Part shown: piece by piece, positions 5,961-6,490 of the stretch
How positions within the stretch are numbered: position 1 is the stretch's first letter
How the letters are laid out: every line of letters starts with the position of its first letter
NCBI GenBank assembly: GCA_029244465.1
Contig: JAQWQN010000084.1
Span: forward strand, 1 to 6,490
Direction of reading: 5' to 3'
Length of the DNA stretch: 6,490 bases
Source: Pseudomonadales bacterium
Lineage (GTDB): Bacteria > Pseudomonadota > Gammaproteobacteria > Pseudomonadales > Azotimanducaceae
Notes under the pieces: model-generated
Seen by the model: only the letters and a program-made list of their open reading frames with translations
What the model was told of the DNA's origin: nothing
Databases searched by the model: none
Made by a program: the position numbers and the translations under genes

Positions 5961-6490
5961 TTAGGCTTGCGCAACGGGTGCCCGTCCCAATGGGAATACA
6001 TCGGGGAAGTCGCTCAAAGGCTGTCCATCTTTGGGTTCGTGGTCATATAGGCCGATCGGATCAGGAATCGCTTGGCTGCGTCGATGCAGGTAGCGAACGT
6101 CTGGTCCCGCCCACAGCGAGGCGTGGCTGCGTCTCGGGTGGGGTAGATGGACGCCACCTCGAGCTGAGTGCAAGATATTGCCGTGAAACAGGATCACATC
6201 TCCTGGCGCGTAGTCCCAGCCTAAGATGTCGAAACTATCACGTTGAGCCTCGATGTCAGGTAAAACGGGCAAACTGTCGTCGGCTAAGGAATCGAAATAC
6301 GTCCATTTGTTGAACGCTTCCTTACCTATGATTCGTTCGCCTCTCGCGACAGCGGCTTCTAGTGCTTCGGCACGATCCGGGTCTTCACTGGGATCCTGAC
6401 CGACCGGCGGTCGATACGTGATGTTCCATAAGTGCGAGCCGCGCACAACCTCAAGACTGACGTTGCGGGGTGCTGGGTCTGCACATACCC
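5961..6490 (-). CDS. Phytanoyl-CoA dioxygenase (PhyH)-family oxygenase, C-terminal part (5' truncated by window edge)
   Basis: This is the last 175 residues of a non-haem Fe(II)/2-oxoglutarate-dependent oxygenase, which hydroxylates a substrate while decarboxylating 2-oxoglutarate. The frame is open from base 6488 leftward; a GTG at 6446 is internal because the preceding residues (NVSLEVVRGSHLW) continue the double-stranded beta-helix pattern SLEVVRGSH. The GDVILFHGNILHSARGG segment holds the second metal-binding His (codon 6168-6170, residue 107 from the window edge), and the Arg pair in PHPRRSHA, 12-13 residues later, should include the Arg that binds 2-oxoglutarate. The first His and Asp of the HxD motif lie outside the window. 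A charged insert (about residues 27-90) separates the two conserved strands, which may shape substrate choice. Known members act on phytanoyl-CoA, ectoine, halogenated or natural-product substrates, so no substrate is assigned. It is convergent with the HAD gene, with 7 bp between stop codons. Confidence 0.9.
   Translation of the reverse strand, partial: VCADPAPRNVSLEVVRGSHLWNITYRPPVGQDPSEDPDRAEALEAAVARGERIIGKEAFNKWTYFDSLADDSLPVLPDIEAQRDSFDILGWDYAPGDVILFHGNILHSARGGVHLPHPRRSHASLWAGPDVRYLHRRSQAIPDPIGLYDHEPKDGQPLSDFPDVFPLGRAPVAQA

Noticed and set aside
5974..5995. Two small adjacent inverted repeats (ACGGG/CCCGT and TCCC/GGGA) that might end the HAD transcript
   Set aside because: They have short stems, very small loops and no following T-run, and they lie inside the dioxygenase coding region, so chance is more likely.
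5978..6313. 111-codon open frame on the plus strand opposite the dioxygenase gene
   Set aside because: The minus-strand frame has clear PhyH metal- and cofactor-binding motifs; the plus-strand translation is composition-biased and has no recognisable domain.

Overview
This window looks like ordinary chromosomal DNA from a Gram-negative bacterium, most likely an aquatic or marine gammaproteobacterium. That placement is an inference from the protein families and the compact gene layout; no rRNA, tRNA or marker gene confirms it. There are seven protein-coding genes, two of them cut by the window edges. I see no RNA gene, mobile element, CRISPR array or long repeat, and no gene-free stretch above 300 bases. 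The longest gap is 145 bp, between two divergent genes at 4260-4404.

Left block (2-3076, + strand): four co-directional genes with gaps of 33, 22 and 29 bp, probably one operon. They are the C-terminal end of an AMP-forming acyl-CoA synthetase, a small zinc protein of the GFA (glutathione-dependent formaldehyde-activating enzyme-like) family, a classical short-chain dehydrogenase/reductase and a 12-helix major facilitator transporter. Together they suggest a catabolic cassette: import of an organic acid or similar small molecule, activation to a CoA thioester and oxidation of an alcohol or ketone. The substrate cannot be read from the sequence.

Middle (3117-4259, - strand): a small-conductance mechanosensitive channel (MscS family), convergent with the transporter. 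A 145-bp divergent intergenic region follows. Next, on the + strand, come a nitroreductase-fold flavoprotein that retains the three substrate-binding residues diagnostic of iodotyrosine deiodinase (4405-5079) and a Cof-type HAD phosphatase (5153-5953). A perfect 7-bp hairpin spans the stop codon of the first of these two.

Right edge (5961-6490, - strand): the C-terminal part of a phytanoyl-CoA dioxygenase-family Fe(II)/2-oxoglutarate oxygenase, convergent with the HAD gene and only 7 bp from it.

No clearly new multi-gene system is visible. The observations most worth following are the deiodinase-like active site, the duplicated translation-start region with a six-codon upstream ORF in front of that gene, and the stop-codon hairpin behind it.
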